A stretch of DNA of 64,000 bases. Source: JAMXLO01 sp963812505. GTDB taxonomy: Bacteria; Pseudomonadota; Alphaproteobacteria; Acetobacterales; Acetobacteraceae. Position numbers and translations under genes: made by a program. The stretch is taken from positions 106,403-170,402 of the forward strand of contig CAWEVM010000010.1 of assembly GCA_963812505.1 (NCBI GenBank), read 5' to 3'. Shown piece after piece: positions 1 to 9,937 of this stretch; within the stretch, counting starts at the first letter, position 1, and each line of letters begins with the position of its first letter. The notes below the pieces were generated by a model. The model did not search any database and had not been told where the DNA came from. It saw only the letters and a list, made by a program, of their open reading frames with translations.

Positions 1-28
1 CCGGCCTCTCCGCAACCGCATCGCTCAT
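1..28 (-). CDS. 5' end of an unidentified gene leaving the left edge
   Basis: Only nine codons (reading MSDAVAERP) lie inside the window. The ATG is preceded, on the minus strand, by a strong purine-rich ribosome binding site (AGGGAGGG) six bases upstream, which is why I call a gene start. Nothing can be said about function. It points away from the autotransporter genes, in the same direction as them, with about 160 bases between. Confidence 0.45.
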
Positions 29-191
29 CGGCAACCCTCCCTGCGCGCCGCGATATGCAGTGAACCCGGCTCGGTTTTCAATGCGGCGGGCTCCGCGGGC
101 AGTCATGCGCGCGACCGGATGTAAACGGATGCCAGGCTTCCGGGCGGCCACTGTCTCTGTTTTGCGGCTGGGATACGAGGGTTGGAGCGGC

Positions 192-3191
192 CTACCAGAT
201 GAACCGCACGCCGGCATTGAACGACTGGGCGCTGCTGCTGCCGCTGATCGCGGCGCCATAGCCCACGAACATCGCGACCGGCCAGGACGCCACGTTGATG
301 TCGGCGTCGAGCCCGACCAGGGCCGCGTCGCGGCCGACCGGCGCGCTTGCCAGGGCAAATCCGCTGCCGCTCAGGCCCGCGAAGCTTGCCGAAATGCGCG
401 CCGTGTCGTCTGCGAACTCATGCGACCAGCCAAGGCGAGCCTTGGCGGTCACCCGTACGGTGTCGCTCAGCGCGAAGCCGCGTTGCGCAGTGACCGCGAG
501 CGTGCTCTGTGCGCTGCCCAGCGACGCACCGCCTATGTTCTCCGCCAGCGCTCCACCGCTCTCCGCCACACTGCCCAGATGCAGATCGAAGCCACCGAAG
601 CCAAGGCTCGGCTCGATCAGCCACGCGCCAAACTCCTGTTGCAAGCCGACACGAACGCCACCGCCGCCGGCCAGGCCATTGGCGTCGCCTCGCGTCGTTG
701 CGCTGAACACCGGCAGCGACCGGTTCACGTTCTCCTGCTGGTACATCAGACCGAGTTGCGCCTCGGCGAAGAACATCCCGCTCTGCCACTGACCGTAGGT
801 GACAAGCTGAGCGGTGCTGCTGCTGGCGTTGCCGCTGGCCTGCGACCACGTTTTCCCCTCGACCGTGCCGATCGCCACGCCGACACGCGCGGTGCCGGCT
901 ACCGGGACGTCGATGCCGGCCGCCGTGCCACCCAGTCCGGCGGTGAAGCCGGGCGAGCCGCCACCCGCGCCAACGCTGTCATAGCCACCGAGCCCGCTTA
1001 CCCAGATCGTGCTGCCGTCCGGCCCGGGCGCACTGTTGGCGTCATGATCGGCGGCGAGACCGCGCCGCATCGCCAACTGCCCGCTGACCGCGTGAGCCAT
1101 CAGGTACCAGGAGCCGCGTCCGGTGATCATTGCGTCGGGGTAGATCGACGGCGCCAACTCATCCAAAGCTACGGTGATGCTGCCGGCGGGCAACGGGTAG
1201 AGCGGGTCGAACAATACTGATTGAAGGGGATCCAGCGCCGCGCCGGGGCCTGGTCGGATCGCATCCAACGCAGTGCCGATGCCGGCCTCGCTGCTGCTCT
1301 CGGCCAGCCCGGCAGCGGCGAGGTTGCCGTAGAAGCTCGGGGTGACCACCAGGGAAATCGCGTTGCTGCCATACAGCGCGTCCAATCGCGTGCCGACACC
1401 GAGACCGCTCACGGGCTCGGTCAGCGAACCGAAGCTGCCGGATATCCCGCCGGCCGCGGTCAGGACCGGCCAGGCGCTGCCCAGCGTTGGAGGATCGCCA
1501 ATGCTGGTGGCGGCGAGCGCGCCGCCGGACAGGGTTGCGGTGCCCCCGACCTGGATCAGGTTGGCACCGTTCGGGCCGATCGCTGTCTGGTAGGTGGAGC
1601 CGGCGAGCAGGGCAAGCGAGCCGCTTACCACGCCGTTGCCGGCAAAGCTGGCACCCGGCCCGACCGCCAGATTGCCGGCCACCGCGCCGGTGACCGCCAG
1701 AGTGCCGCCTTGCACGATGGTGTCACCGGTGTAGCTGTTGTTGCCGGCCAGGATCAGCGTTCCGGAGCCTTGCTTGGTCAGACCGCCAGGGCCGGAGATC
1801 GCGTTGCTCCAGATATCGAAGGCGTTCAGGCCGCCCGCCGCGGCGTTCATGTTCACCGTGACGTTGGTCGGGAACGCGCCATAGCCGCTGGCGGCGGCGT
1901 AGAGATTGAGGCGGGCCCAACCAGTGCCGTTGTCGAGCGGCACACCTGATGGCAGTTCGGTGGTGGCGAGGACCTGATTGAGCTGCGCCATGCTCAGGTA
2001 GGGAAACCGCGTGGCGATCAACCAATGGGCATCCGTCGGCACAACCGGCGGCACGGTCGTGTCGCCGACGGACGGCAGACCATAGGTCAGGAAATGCGTA
2101 TAGTTCTGCGTCATCTGGGCATAGGCGGCCGCGCTGTGGATCATGCCGCCGGCGACGCAGGCAGCGACGTTGGCGCATGGGGCCGCTTGCGGCGAACTAC
2201 CGCCGCCGCCCAGATAAGCCTGCATCATCCCACTGAGCGAGGCGAGATTGGCCGGGGTGGCGGTCCCGCCAGGATACAGCGGATTGCCGGCAAGCGTTTC
2301 AGCAATCACGTAGGTAGCGTCAATTCGCCCGCCGATCACGTCCAGCGGGTAATGTACACCGAACACGTTGCGCCCGTAGGCGAAGTCAACTCCGGCCTGG
2401 GCGAACTGCTGATAGTATCCAGGCGCAAGGATAGCGTAGAAAAGCGCCGTGGTGTTGCCGTATGCGGAATGTCCGCTCGGGAACGCGGGCGACAACGTAT
2501 AGCTTTGCCAGCTCTCGTTGGCGAACCCGCTGCCCAGAGCAAACGGCGTCTGCTGAATCTGGTAGGCGATGACGGACGAGTTGGCCGGTGTGAAAGGATT
2601 GTTGCTGATCAACGCCGACACCTGGAACGGCCGCGGGTCGCCGTTGGGGTCGGCCGAAAAGTTGTTGTATGCGTTGCCGTAGACATTGCCGGGTTGGCCA
2701 AAGGAGTCCTTCAAGCCCAGCCCCACGTTGCCGAATATGGAGCTCACCGCAGTTGTCACGGAAGCCGGGAGCCCTGTCGCCGTCGGAACACCAGCCTGTG
2801 AGTAGTAAAAATGTGGGTTCGTCGGAAACGCAGTGATTAGAATATTGATGGGGGCGTACTGGAGCAGCGCGTCCTCCGCTGCGGCCACCTTCTGAGCCGG
2901 CGTCGAATTGAGATAGATAGTTTCGTCGGTCTTGAGGTTCGCACTGAGCAAAGCCAGACCCGCGGGCGAGTTCAACAGCGTGCCGAAAGCCGACAGCAAC
3001 TTGACCTGGTCTGCCGTCTGGGGAGTGCACAGGCCCGTGCAACTCTGGGCGAATGCCGAGCCTGGCCCCAAAATCGTCGCCAACGCCATGGCGCAAAGCA
3101 GCCAGTGGCGCCGAATCTCGAGGTTCCGGCGAACGCGGCGCGAAGGCAGCCGGCGATGATTGGAACCGTCGGATTGATCAACCCGCGCCAT
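192..3191 (-). CDS. PAP2-type acid phosphatase / autotransporter fusion, copy 1
   Basis: About 999 residues. An extended signal peptide (basic stretch, hydrophobic core at residues 31-42, cleavage near AFA-Q at 47) leads into a phosphatase domain with Arg-Pro at 187-188, PSGHS at 238-242 and an R-x5-H-x3-D motif (R274, H280, D284), the PAP2/class A acid phosphatase active-site pattern. A passenger beta-strand repeat (GGLTKQGSGTLILAGNNSYTG, split around 475-505) follows, and the last 270 residues form an autotransporter beta-barrel ending in FIW, the usual outer-membrane C-terminus. The product should be a surface or secreted phosphomonoesterase. The ATG at 3191 is chosen because GGAG lies six bases upstream; the ATG at 3239 has no such site. 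The Lys of the first acid-phosphatase motif is not visible. A paralogue of the same architecture lies directly upstream. Confidence 0.85.
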   Translation of the reverse strand: MARVDQSDGSNHRRLPSRRVRRNLEIRRHWLLCAMALATILGPGSAFAQSCTGLCTPQTADQVKLLSAFGTLLNSPAGLALLSANLKTDETIYLNSTPAQKVAAAEDALLQYAPINILITAFPTNPHFYYSQAGVPTATGLPASVTTAVSSIFGNVGLGLKDSFGQPGNVYGNAYNNFSADPNGDPRPFQVSALISNNPFTPANSSVIAYQIQQTPFALGSGFANESWQSYTLSPAFPSGHSAYGNTTALFYAILAPGYYQQFAQAGVDFAYGRNVFGVHYPLDVIGGRIDATYVIAETLAGNPLYPGGTATPANLASLSGMMQAYLGGGGSSPQAAPCANVAACVAGGMIHSAAAYAQMTQNYTHFLTYGLPSVGDTTVPPVVPTDAHWLIATRFPYLSMAQLNQVLATTELPSGVPLDNGTGWARLNLYAAASGYGAFPTNVTVNMNAAAGGLNAFDIWSNAISGPGGLTKQGSGTLILAGNNSYTGDTIVQGGTLAVTGAVAGNLAVGPGASFAGNGVVSGSLALLAGSTYQTAIGPNGANLIQVGGTATLSGGALAATSIGDPPTLGSAWPVLTAAGGISGSFGSLTEPVSGLGVGTRLDALYGSNAISLVVTPSFYGNLAAAGLAESSSEAGIGTALDAIRPGPGAALDPLQSVLFDPLYPLPAGSITVALDELAPSIYPDAMITGRGSWYLMAHAVSGQLAMRRGLAADHDANSAPGPDGSTIWVSGLGGYDSVGAGGGSPGFTAGLGGTAAGIDVPVAGTARVGVAIGTVEGKTWSQASGNASSSTAQLVTYGQWQSGMFFAEAQLGLMYQQENVNRSLPVFSATTRGDANGLAGGGGVRVGLQQEFGAWLIEPSLGFGGFDLHLGSVAESGGALAENIGGASLGSAQSTLAVTAQRGFALSDTVRVTAKARLGWSHEFADDTARISASFAGLSGSGFALASAPVGRDAALVGLDADINVASWPVAMFVGYGAAISGSSSAQSFNAGVRFIW

Positions 3192-3310
3192 GACAAACTC
3201 CAATGCACAACGGCGGCATCGCGAATGCTGGCGAACCATGAATGAAAAGTTCGATAACGGCGGTAAGCTGCGGAAATGCAGCCCGCATCGGACGGGATGC
3301 TACTTTCGAC

Positions 3311-6300
3311 CTACCAAATGAACCGGACGCCGGCATTGAACGACTGGGCGCTGCTGCTGCCGCTGATGGCGCCGCCATAGTCGACAAATATCGTCACGGG
3401 CCAGGACGCCACCTTGATGTCGGCGCCCAATCCGACCAGGGCGGCGTCGCGACCGATCGGTGCGCTGTTCAACGCAAAGCCACTGCCGCTCAGGCTCGCG
3501 AAGCTTGCCGCGATACGCGCGGTGTTATCGGCAAACTCGTGCGACCAACCGAGGTGCCCCTTGACCACCGTCTGTACCGTCTCGCTCAGCGCAAAGCCAC
3601 GTTGTGCACTGACGGCGAGCGTGCTCGCGGCACTGCCCAGCGACGCGCTTCCGATAGTCTCGGCGAGTGCCCCGCCGCCCGTCTCCGTCAGGCCGTTCAA
3701 ATGCAGACCGAACCCACCGAAGCCGAGGCTCGGCTCGATCAGCCACCCGCCGATTGTCTGCTGCACGCCGGCCCGTAGGCCGCCACCGCCGGCCTGCCCG
3801 TTGGTGTCACCTCGCGTCGCCGCGTCGAACAATGGCAGCGTCCGATGCACAGTCTCCTGCTGGTACATAAAACCGAGTTGCGCCTCGGCGAAGAACACCC
3901 CGCTCTGCCATTGCCCGTATGTGACAAACTGTGCCGTGCTGCTGCTGGCATTACCGCTGGCCTGCGACCAGGTCTGGCCCTCGACCGTTCCGACCGCCAC
4001 GCCAATGCGCCCGGTACCCGCGACCGGGAAGTCGATGCCGGCCGCCGTGCCACCCAGTCCGGCAGTAAAGCCCGGCGAGCCGCCACCCGCGCCGACGCTG
4101 TCGTAGCCGCCGAGGCCGCTGACCCAGATGGTACTGCCGTCCGGTCCGGGGGCGCTATCGGCGGCGCGATCGGCAGCCAACCCACGCCGCGCCGCCAACT
4201 GTCCGTCGACGGCATGGGCCATCAGGTACCACGAGTTGCGTCCCGTGATCATCGCGTCGGGGTAGATCGACGGCGCTAGCTCATCGAGGCCGGCAACGAT
4301 ATTGCCGGCGGGCAGCGCATAGAGTGGGTCGAACAGTGCTGACTGGGCTGGATCCAGCGCCGCGCCGGGGGCGGGGCGGACGGCATCGAGCGCCGAACCG
4401 ATGCCCACCTCGCTGCTGCTCTCCGCGAGCCCGGCAGCGGCGAGGTTGCCGTAAAGGTTCGGCGTCACCGCCAAAGACACCGCGTTGCTGCCGATCAGCG
4501 TGTCGATCCGCGTCCCGGGCGCCAGCCCGCTCGGTGGCTCGGTCAGCGACGCAAAATTCCCCGCCACGCCGCCACCCGCGGTCAGGATCGGCCACATGCT
4601 GCCCACGCCAGGAGCATTGCCGTTGACCGTGACGACAAGGCCACTGCCGGACAGCGACGCGGCGCCACCGACCTGGATCAGGTTGGCGCCGCTCGCACCG
4701 ACCGCCGCCAGGTAGCTGGAGCCCGCGGCCATGGTCAGCGACCCGCCGATGACCCCGTTGCCGGCGAAGCTGGCGCCCGGTCCGACCGCCACGTTGCCGG
4801 CCAGTGAGCCGGTGATCGCCAGGGTGCCGCCTTGCACGACGGTGCCCCCAGTATAGCTGTCGTTGCCGGCCAGGATCAGCGTCCCGGAACCCTGCTTGGT
4901 CAGGCCGCCGGGGCCGGAAATGGCGTTGCTCCAGATATCGAACGCATTCAGCCCGCCCGACGCGGCGTTCATGATCACCGTGACGTTGCTGGGGAAGGCG
5001 CCATAGCCGCTGGCGGCCGCGTAGAGGTTGAGCCTCGCCCAGCCGGCGCCGTTATCGAGCGGACCGCCCGACGGCAATTCGGTGGTGGCAAGGACCTGGT
5101 TGAGCTGCGCCGTGTTGAGGTAGGGAAACCGCGTTGCGATCAGCCAGTGGGCATCCGTCGGCACGACCGGTGCCAGCGTGGTGTCGCCGACCGATGGCAG
5201 GCCGAACGACAGATAGTTCGTGTACGTCTGAATCTGCTGGGCGTAGGCGACGGCGCTGGGGATTGTGTGGCCGGCGATGCAGGCGCCGACGCTGCTGGCG
5301 CACGCGGCCGCATACGGCGAACTGGCGCCACCGCCGAGATAAGCCTGCATCGCCTGGCTGAGCGACGGGAGGTTGGCCGGGGTCGCGTTCGAGGACACAT
5401 ACAACGGGTTGCCGGCCAGCGTCTCGGCGATCAGGTAGGTGCCGAGGATCCGTCCGCCGATCACGTCCGTCGGGTAATGCACGCCGTTGACGGCGAGATC
5501 GTAGGAGAAGTCCGCCGCCGCCTGCGCCAGTTGCTGGTAATAACCAGGTGCCAGGATGGCGAAGGTGATGGCGTTGACGGTACCGCCGATGGTGTGGGCG
5601 CTCGGGAAATCGCCGATCTGCGAGTCGCCGTGGATCTGCCAGTTTATGTTGAATTGGCCGGGCGTCTGCTGGTTCTGGTAGGCGAGCAGCGACGAGTTGG
5701 CCGGGGTAAAGGGATTGTTATAGATCGGAGCCGACACCTGATAGGGCGGCGGGTTGCCGACACTGTCGATCTGCCCAGGCAGCAGGCCATACGCATTCCC
5801 GTAGATGTTGGCCCCGCCAAACGAAATCTTCAGCAGGTTCAGTTGTGCGCTGCCGCCGATGTCGTTCACCGCGCCCTGGACCGACGTCGGAAGGGCCGGG
5901 GCAAAAGGCAGACCTGCCGAAGTGTAGCCAAAAGCAGTATTGGATGGGAACGCCCGCAGCAGAATGTTGGCGAATATCTGTGGCGCGATCAATACGGTTC
6001 CGGAAGCGATCTTCTGGGCCTGGCTCGAATTGAGGTAGATGTTTTGCTCAGTTTGCAGGTTCGCGTTCAGCACCGCGACGCCGGCGGGCGATCTCAGCAA
6101 CAGGTTGAATGGTGCCAGCAGGTTGGTCTGGTCGGCGCCCTGCGAGGCACACAGCGGCGTCACCACGGTCGTGCATTGGGCGAACGCCGAACCCGCGCCA
6201 CCCATCGTGGCCAGCAGCGTCACAATCGGTATGGCGCGGAGCAGCCGGGAACTGGCGGCAGACAGGGCAACACGCCCCTCGGCATCGCCGTGTCCGCTGT

Positions 6301-6358
6301 AGCGCGGGCTGATCGTAGGATGCTCCTTCGAAGGAATAGCTCTCTGTCGGGATCCCAA
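3311..6358 (-). CDS. PAP2-like phosphatase / autotransporter fusion, copy 2 (active site degraded)
   Basis: Closely related to the downstream copy along its whole length: signal peptide ending AFAQ near residue 61, phosphatase-like domain, one beta-strand passenger repeat, C-terminal barrel ending FIW. Active-site positions differ: the Arg-Pro of copy 1 is Pro-Pro (203-204), PSGHS is PSAHT (252-256), and the Arg of the third motif is Leu (L288), while H294 and D298 remain. The domain may therefore be catalytically dead or have another role (inference). The start is uncertain. No ATG precedes the signal peptide; the coordinates use a TTG at 6358 that lacks a good ribosome binding site. An ATC at 6313 sits nine bases after AAGGAG and would give a more normal leader. 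Confidence 0.8.
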   Translation of the reverse strand: MGSRQRAIPSKEHPTISPRYSGHGDAEGRVALSAASSRLLRAIPIVTLLATMGGAGSAFAQCTTVVTPLCASQGADQTNLLAPFNLLLRSPAGVAVLNANLQTEQNIYLNSSQAQKIASGTVLIAPQIFANILLRAFPSNTAFGYTSAGLPFAPALPTSVQGAVNDIGGSAQLNLLKISFGGANIYGNAYGLLPGQIDSVGNPPPYQVSAPIYNNPFTPANSSLLAYQNQQTPGQFNINWQIHGDSQIGDFPSAHTIGGTVNAITFAILAPGYYQQLAQAAADFSYDLAVNGVHYPTDVIGGRILGTYLIAETLAGNPLYVSSNATPANLPSLSQAMQAYLGGGASSPYAAACASSVGACIAGHTIPSAVAYAQQIQTYTNYLSFGLPSVGDTTLAPVVPTDAHWLIATRFPYLNTAQLNQVLATTELPSGGPLDNGAGWARLNLYAAASGYGAFPSNVTVIMNAASGGLNAFDIWSNAISGPGGLTKQGSGTLILAGNDSYTGGTVVQGGTLAITGSLAGNVAVGPGASFAGNGVIGGSLTMAAGSSYLAAVGASGANLIQVGGAASLSGSGLVVTVNGNAPGVGSMWPILTAGGGVAGNFASLTEPPSGLAPGTRIDTLIGSNAVSLAVTPNLYGNLAAAGLAESSSEVGIGSALDAVRPAPGAALDPAQSALFDPLYALPAGNIVAGLDELAPSIYPDAMITGRNSWYLMAHAVDGQLAARRGLAADRAADSAPGPDGSTIWVSGLGGYDSVGAGGGSPGFTAGLGGTAAGIDFPVAGTGRIGVAVGTVEGQTWSQASGNASSSTAQFVTYGQWQSGVFFAEAQLGFMYQQETVHRTLPLFDAATRGDTNGQAGGGGLRAGVQQTIGGWLIEPSLGFGGFGLHLNGLTETGGGALAETIGSASLGSAASTLAVSAQRGFALSETVQTVVKGHLGWSHEFADNTARIAASFASLSGSGFALNSAPIGRDAALVGLGADIKVASWPVTIFVDYGGAISGSSSAQSFNAGVRFIW

Positions 6359-6530
6359 CCGGAGATGCCGCCGAAGCGTTAAGCAACGGTGAAGACTCCT
6401 GTGGACCGCGACAGAAATTGGCTCGAACTGGCAACCGGCCGCGACGTACTGATGCGGCTTTAATTCCCGTCAGCATCGGTACGGCCCGGAACCGCTTGCA
6501 TTCCGCGCCGCAACATCCAACCATCTGCCA

Positions 6531-9038
6531 ATGCCCGGCCTGGATTCCGGTTTCGCCCCCCGCGTCAAAGCCGTCCTCGGTCCGACGAACACCGGCAAGA
6601 CCCATCTCGCCATTGAGCGCATGCTGGGCCACGCCTCCGGCATCATCGGGTTTCCCCTCCGCCTGCTCGCCCGTGAGAATTACGACCGCATGGTCGCCCA
6701 GAAGGGCGCCCGCCACGTCGCTCTGATCACCGGCGAAGAGAAGATCGTCCCGCCGGACGCGCGCTGGTTCTCCTGCACGGTCGAGGCCATGCCGCTCGAC
6801 CGCGACGCCGAATTCCTCGCGGTGGACGAGATCCAACTGTGCGCCGATCCTGACCGCGGCCACGTCTTCACCGACCGCCTGCTGCACGCCCGCGGCCTGG
6901 TCGAGACAATGTTCCTGGGCGCCGAAACGATCCGCCCGCTGCTGCAGCGCCTGGTGCCGCAGGCCCACGTCGAGACCCGGCCACGCATGTCGCAGCTTAG
7001 CCACGCCGGCCCCGCGAAACTGGTGCGCCTGCCGCCGCGCTCCGCCGTGGTCGCGTTCAGCGCAGCCGAAGTCTACGCCATCGCCGAACTGATCCGCCGA
7101 AGGCGGGGCGGCTGCGCCGTGGTGATGGGGCGGCTGAGCCCACGCACCCGCAACGCCCAGGTGGCGCTATACCAGGACAAGGAGGTCGACTTCCTGGTCG
7201 CCACCGATGCGATCGGCATGGGCCTCAACATGGATGTGGATCACGTGGCCTTCGCCAGCCTGGGCAAGTTCGACGGCCACCGTCCGCGCCGGCTCACGGC
7301 CGCCGAGATCGCGCAGATTGCCGGTCGCGCCGGCCGCGGTATGCGCGACGGGACGTTCGGCACCACGGCGCAATGTCCGCCGCTGGGAGACGAGGTGGCG
7401 TCCGCCGTCGAGGCACACGCCTTCGAGCCGCTGAGCCAGCTCTGCTGGCGCAACAGCGATCTCGACCTCAGCCATGTGGACACGCTCCTGGCGACACTCA
7501 TGGAGCCGCCGCCTGGGGCAGGGCTGGTCAAGGGCAACGATGCGGCCGACCTGGAGACCCTCGCCGCGCTGGCGCACGATCCCGAGATACGCCGCCTCGC
7601 CCACGGACGACGGCAGGTCCAGCGGCTATGGGAGGCCTGCCAGATCCCGGACTTCCGCAAACTGGCGGACGACACACACACCAAACTCTGCGCTCGCGTG
7701 TTCGGCCATATCGCGCGCGACCAGCATCTGCCGACCGAGTGGCTGGCCGGCCAGATCGGCGCGCTGTCACGTTCCGACGGCGACATCGACACGCTGATGC
7801 AGCGGCTCGCCGGCGTACGGATATGGTCCTACATCGCCGCGCGGGGCGACTGGGTGAAGGACAGTGCGCACTGGCAGGGGCAGGCGCGTGAGGTCGAGGA
7901 TCTGCTGTCGGACGCTCTGCACGAGCGATTGACCAGTCGCTTCGTCGACCGACGCGCCGCGCACCTCATGCGCCGTCTCGAGGCAGGCGAGACCGAGGAG
8001 CTGCTGTCGGCCGTCACCCGCCGCGGCGAGGTCATCGTCGAAGGCCACCCGGTCGGCAGGGTCGGCGGCTTCAGCTTCTATCCTGACCCCGCGGCACAGG
8101 GCGACGAGAAGCGCCTCGTGCTGCGCGCTGCACGCCGGGCGCTCCGAGAGGAGATGCCGCGCCGCGTCGCGGTGGCAGAAGCGGCCCCCGACGGCGCCTT
8201 CGCCTTCGGCGACGACAACTCGATCATCTGGGACGGTGTGCCGATTGGCCGTCTGAAGCGGGGTAACAGCGCCCTGCGGCCGCGGGTGCAGATGCTGGAC
8301 AGCGAGTTCCTCGACGGCGCGCAGCGCGAGCGGCTGCGTATCAGACTGCAGCGCTTCCTCGACGACAGGATCGGCCACGATCTGGCGCCACTGCTGGCCG
8401 CAGCCAGCAAGGGGAACGCCCAGCCCGGTTTCCGAGGCCTGCTGCATCGGCTGACCGAGGCGCTCGGCCTCATCCTTGGCGACGACGGTGACGCGCTGCC
8501 GCCGCCGGCACGCGCCGGGCTGAAGGCGATCGGCGTGAAGGCTGGCCGGTTCGGCCTGTTCATTCCCGCACTGCTGAAACCACGCGCCGCCACCATGCGA
8601 GCCCGCCTGTGGAGCGTGCAGCATGGCGTGGTGGTGCCCGCGCTGCCATCGCCTGATCTGGTCTCGCTGCCACGCCGGCCGGACTGGCCAAACAGGTTCG
8701 CCGATGCCATGGGCTGGCTGGAGGCGGGACCCGTATTGCTGCGGCTCGATATCGCTGAGCGGGTCGCCGCGGAGTTCGCCTGGGCAACTCGCCGTGGTCC
8801 CACAGCCTTGCCCGCCAGCCTGGCATCGCGTTTCTCGCTGAAGGTCGATCTGCTTCCTGTGGTGTTGAGGCGCCTCGGCTTCCGCGTCATACCGGCCGGT
8901 GTTCTGCCGGCGGATCAATTCGGGCCGCCGGCGCCGGCTATGTTGTTGCCGCTGCGGCGGCGACGGGCGGTCGCGACCGAGCCGCTGTCAGTCCAGGCCC
9001 ACGGCCCATTCGCAGCACTGGCGGCGTTGAGGCGCTAG
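6531..9038 (+). CDS. Suv3-like ATP-dependent RNA helicase family protein
   Basis: 835 residues. The N-terminus holds a Walker A motif (GPTNTGKTHLA, about residues 17-27), a DEIQ Walker B box near residue 100 and a helicase motif VI (QIAGRAGRG) around residue 263. This is the superfamily 2 arrangement of Suv3/SUPV3L1-type helicases; the remainder is the long C-terminal region usual in alphaproteobacterial members. Likely an RNA-unwinding enzyme acting with exoribonucleases in the cytoplasm (family knowledge). It heads a block that in this class usually continues directly into an S4-domain protein, ferredoxin and CarD; here an aldo/keto reductase gene on the opposite strand intervenes, and the stop codons of the two genes overlap. 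The start ATG has no strong ribosome binding site. Confidence 0.85.
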   Translation: MPGLDSGFAPRVKAVLGPTNTGKTHLAIERMLGHASGIIGFPLRLLARENYDRMVAQKGARHVALITGEEKIVPPDARWFSCTVEAMPLDRDAEFLAVDEIQLCADPDRGHVFTDRLLHARGLVETMFLGAETIRPLLQRLVPQAHVETRPRMSQLSHAGPAKLVRLPPRSAVVAFSAAEVYAIAELIRRRRGGCAVVMGRLSPRTRNAQVALYQDKEVDFLVATDAIGMGLNMDVDHVAFASLGKFDGHRPRRLTAAEIAQIAGRAGRGMRDGTFGTTAQCPPLGDEVASAVEAHAFEPLSQLCWRNSDLDLSHVDTLLATLMEPPPGAGLVKGNDAADLETLAALAHDPEIRRLAHGRRQVQRLWEACQIPDFRKLADDTHTKLCARVFGHIARDQHLPTEWLAGQIGALSRSDGDIDTLMQRLAGVRIWSYIAARGDWVKDSAHWQGQAREVEDLLSDALHERLTSRFVDRRAAHLMRRLEAGETEELLSAVTRRGEVIVEGHPVGRVGGFSFYPDPAAQGDEKRLVLRAARRALREEMPRRVAVAEAAPDGAFAFGDDNSIIWDGVPIGRLKRGNSALRPRVQMLDSEFLDGAQRERLRIRLQRFLDDRIGHDLAPLLAAASKGNAQPGFRGLLHRLTEALGLILGDDGDALPPPARAGLKAIGVKAGRFGLFIPALLKPRAATMRARLWSVQHGVVVPALPSPDLVSLPRRPDWPNRFADAMGWLEAGPVLLRLDIAERVAAEFAWATRRGPTALPASLASRFSLKVDLLPVVLRRLGFRVIPAGVLPADQFGPPAPAMLLPLRRRRAVATEPLSVQAHGPFAALAALRR

Positions 9039-9919
9039 ACGGCAGGCGACGCGGCTTCTCCCATACTGTCCAGCTCGGCCAGCATCGCGTCAGGCAACTT
9101 CAGCTCTGCCGACGCCAGGTTCTCGCGCAGATGGTCGGGCGACGACGTCCCCGGAATCAGCAGGATGTTGGGCGAGCGGGACAACAGCCAGGCGAGCGCC
9201 ACCTGCATCTGTGTCGCACCGAGCCGCGCGGCCACATTCGAGAGTGTCGCGGACTGGAGGGGGCTGAAGCCGCCGAGCGGAAAGAACGGCACATAGGCGA
9301 TGCCCTGCCCCGCCAGGTCGTCAACCAGCGCGTCGTCGTCGCGATGTGCAAGGTTGAATTGGTTCTGCACGCAAACCACCGGCGCGATTGCGCGCGCTTC
9401 CTCGACCTGCGCCCCAGTCACGTTGCTGAGCCCCAGACGGCAAATCAGCCCGCGCCGTTGCAGCTCGGCGAGCGCAGTGAATTGTTCCGCGATCGACCCT
9501 TCGCTGGGCGCATGAACGTCACCCATCACACGAAGGTTGACCACCTCCAGCACGTCGACCCTCAGGTTGCGCAGGTTGTCGTGAACCGCCTTGGTCAGCT
9601 CGGCAGGGCTCTGCGCCGGGTTCCACGACGCATCCGCGCCGCGCACTGCGCCCACCTTCGTCACGATCGTGAGGCCGTCGGGATAGGGATGGAGCGCCTC
9701 GCGGATCAGCTGATTGGTGACGTGCGGACCGTAGAAGTCGCTGGTGTCGATGTGGTTGACGCCGCCCGCCACCGCCTCGCGCAGCACCGTGAGTGCCGCG
9801 TCGCGGTCCTTGGGCGGCCCGAAGACGCCGGGCCCAGCGAGCTGCATCGCACCGTAGCCGAGGCGGTTCACGAGGCGGTCGCCCAAGGAAAAGGTGCCGG
9901 CAACGCTGAGATCAGTCAT
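9035..9919 (-). CDS. Aldo/keto reductase family oxidoreductase
   Basis: 294 residues starting at an ATG with GGAG seven bases upstream. The N-terminal part (NRLGYGAMQLAGPGVFG) and HIDTSDFYG near residue 54 carry the catalytic Asp and Tyr of the aldo/keto reductase barrel, and a Lys follows in IVTKVG; the GLSNV motif and the C-terminal NILLIPGTSS phosphate-binding segment bind NADPH. It should be a soluble NADPH-dependent carbonyl reductase; the substrate cannot be told. Its 3' end overlaps the helicase stop by four bases in a tail-to-tail arrangement, and its 5' side faces an inverted-repeat element and the S4 gene, so it looks like an insertion into an otherwise conserved cluster. Confidence 0.85.
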   Translation of the reverse strand: MTDLSVAGTFSLGDRLVNRLGYGAMQLAGPGVFGPPKDRDAALTVLREAVAGGVNHIDTSDFYGPHVTNQLIREALHPYPDGLTIVTKVGAVRGADASWNPAQSPAELTKAVHDNLRNLRVDVLEVVNLRVMGDVHAPSEGSIAEQFTALAELQRRGLICRLGLSNVTGAQVEEARAIAPVVCVQNQFNLAHRDDDALVDDLAGQGIAYVPFFPLGGFSPLQSATLSNVAARLGATQMQVALAWLLSRSPNILLIPGTSSPDHLRENLASAELKLPDAMLAELDSMGEAASPAV

Positions 9920-9937
9920 GGGCGAACTCCGATCCTG

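Noticed and set aside
295..1949. Long plus-strand frames opposite the first autotransporter gene
   Set aside because: They are antisense shadows of a high-GC gene, composed of Arg, Ala and Gly runs with no protein motif; the minus strand encodes the phosphatase/barrel.
3240..3310. GCTGC-GGAAAT-GCAGC hairpin between the two autotransporter genes
   Set aside because: A five-base stem without a T-run is too weak to call a terminator.
7767..8918. 383-residue minus-strand frame inside the helicase gene
   Set aside because: Composition is that of a GC-rich antisense frame; the helicase on the plus strand is well supported.
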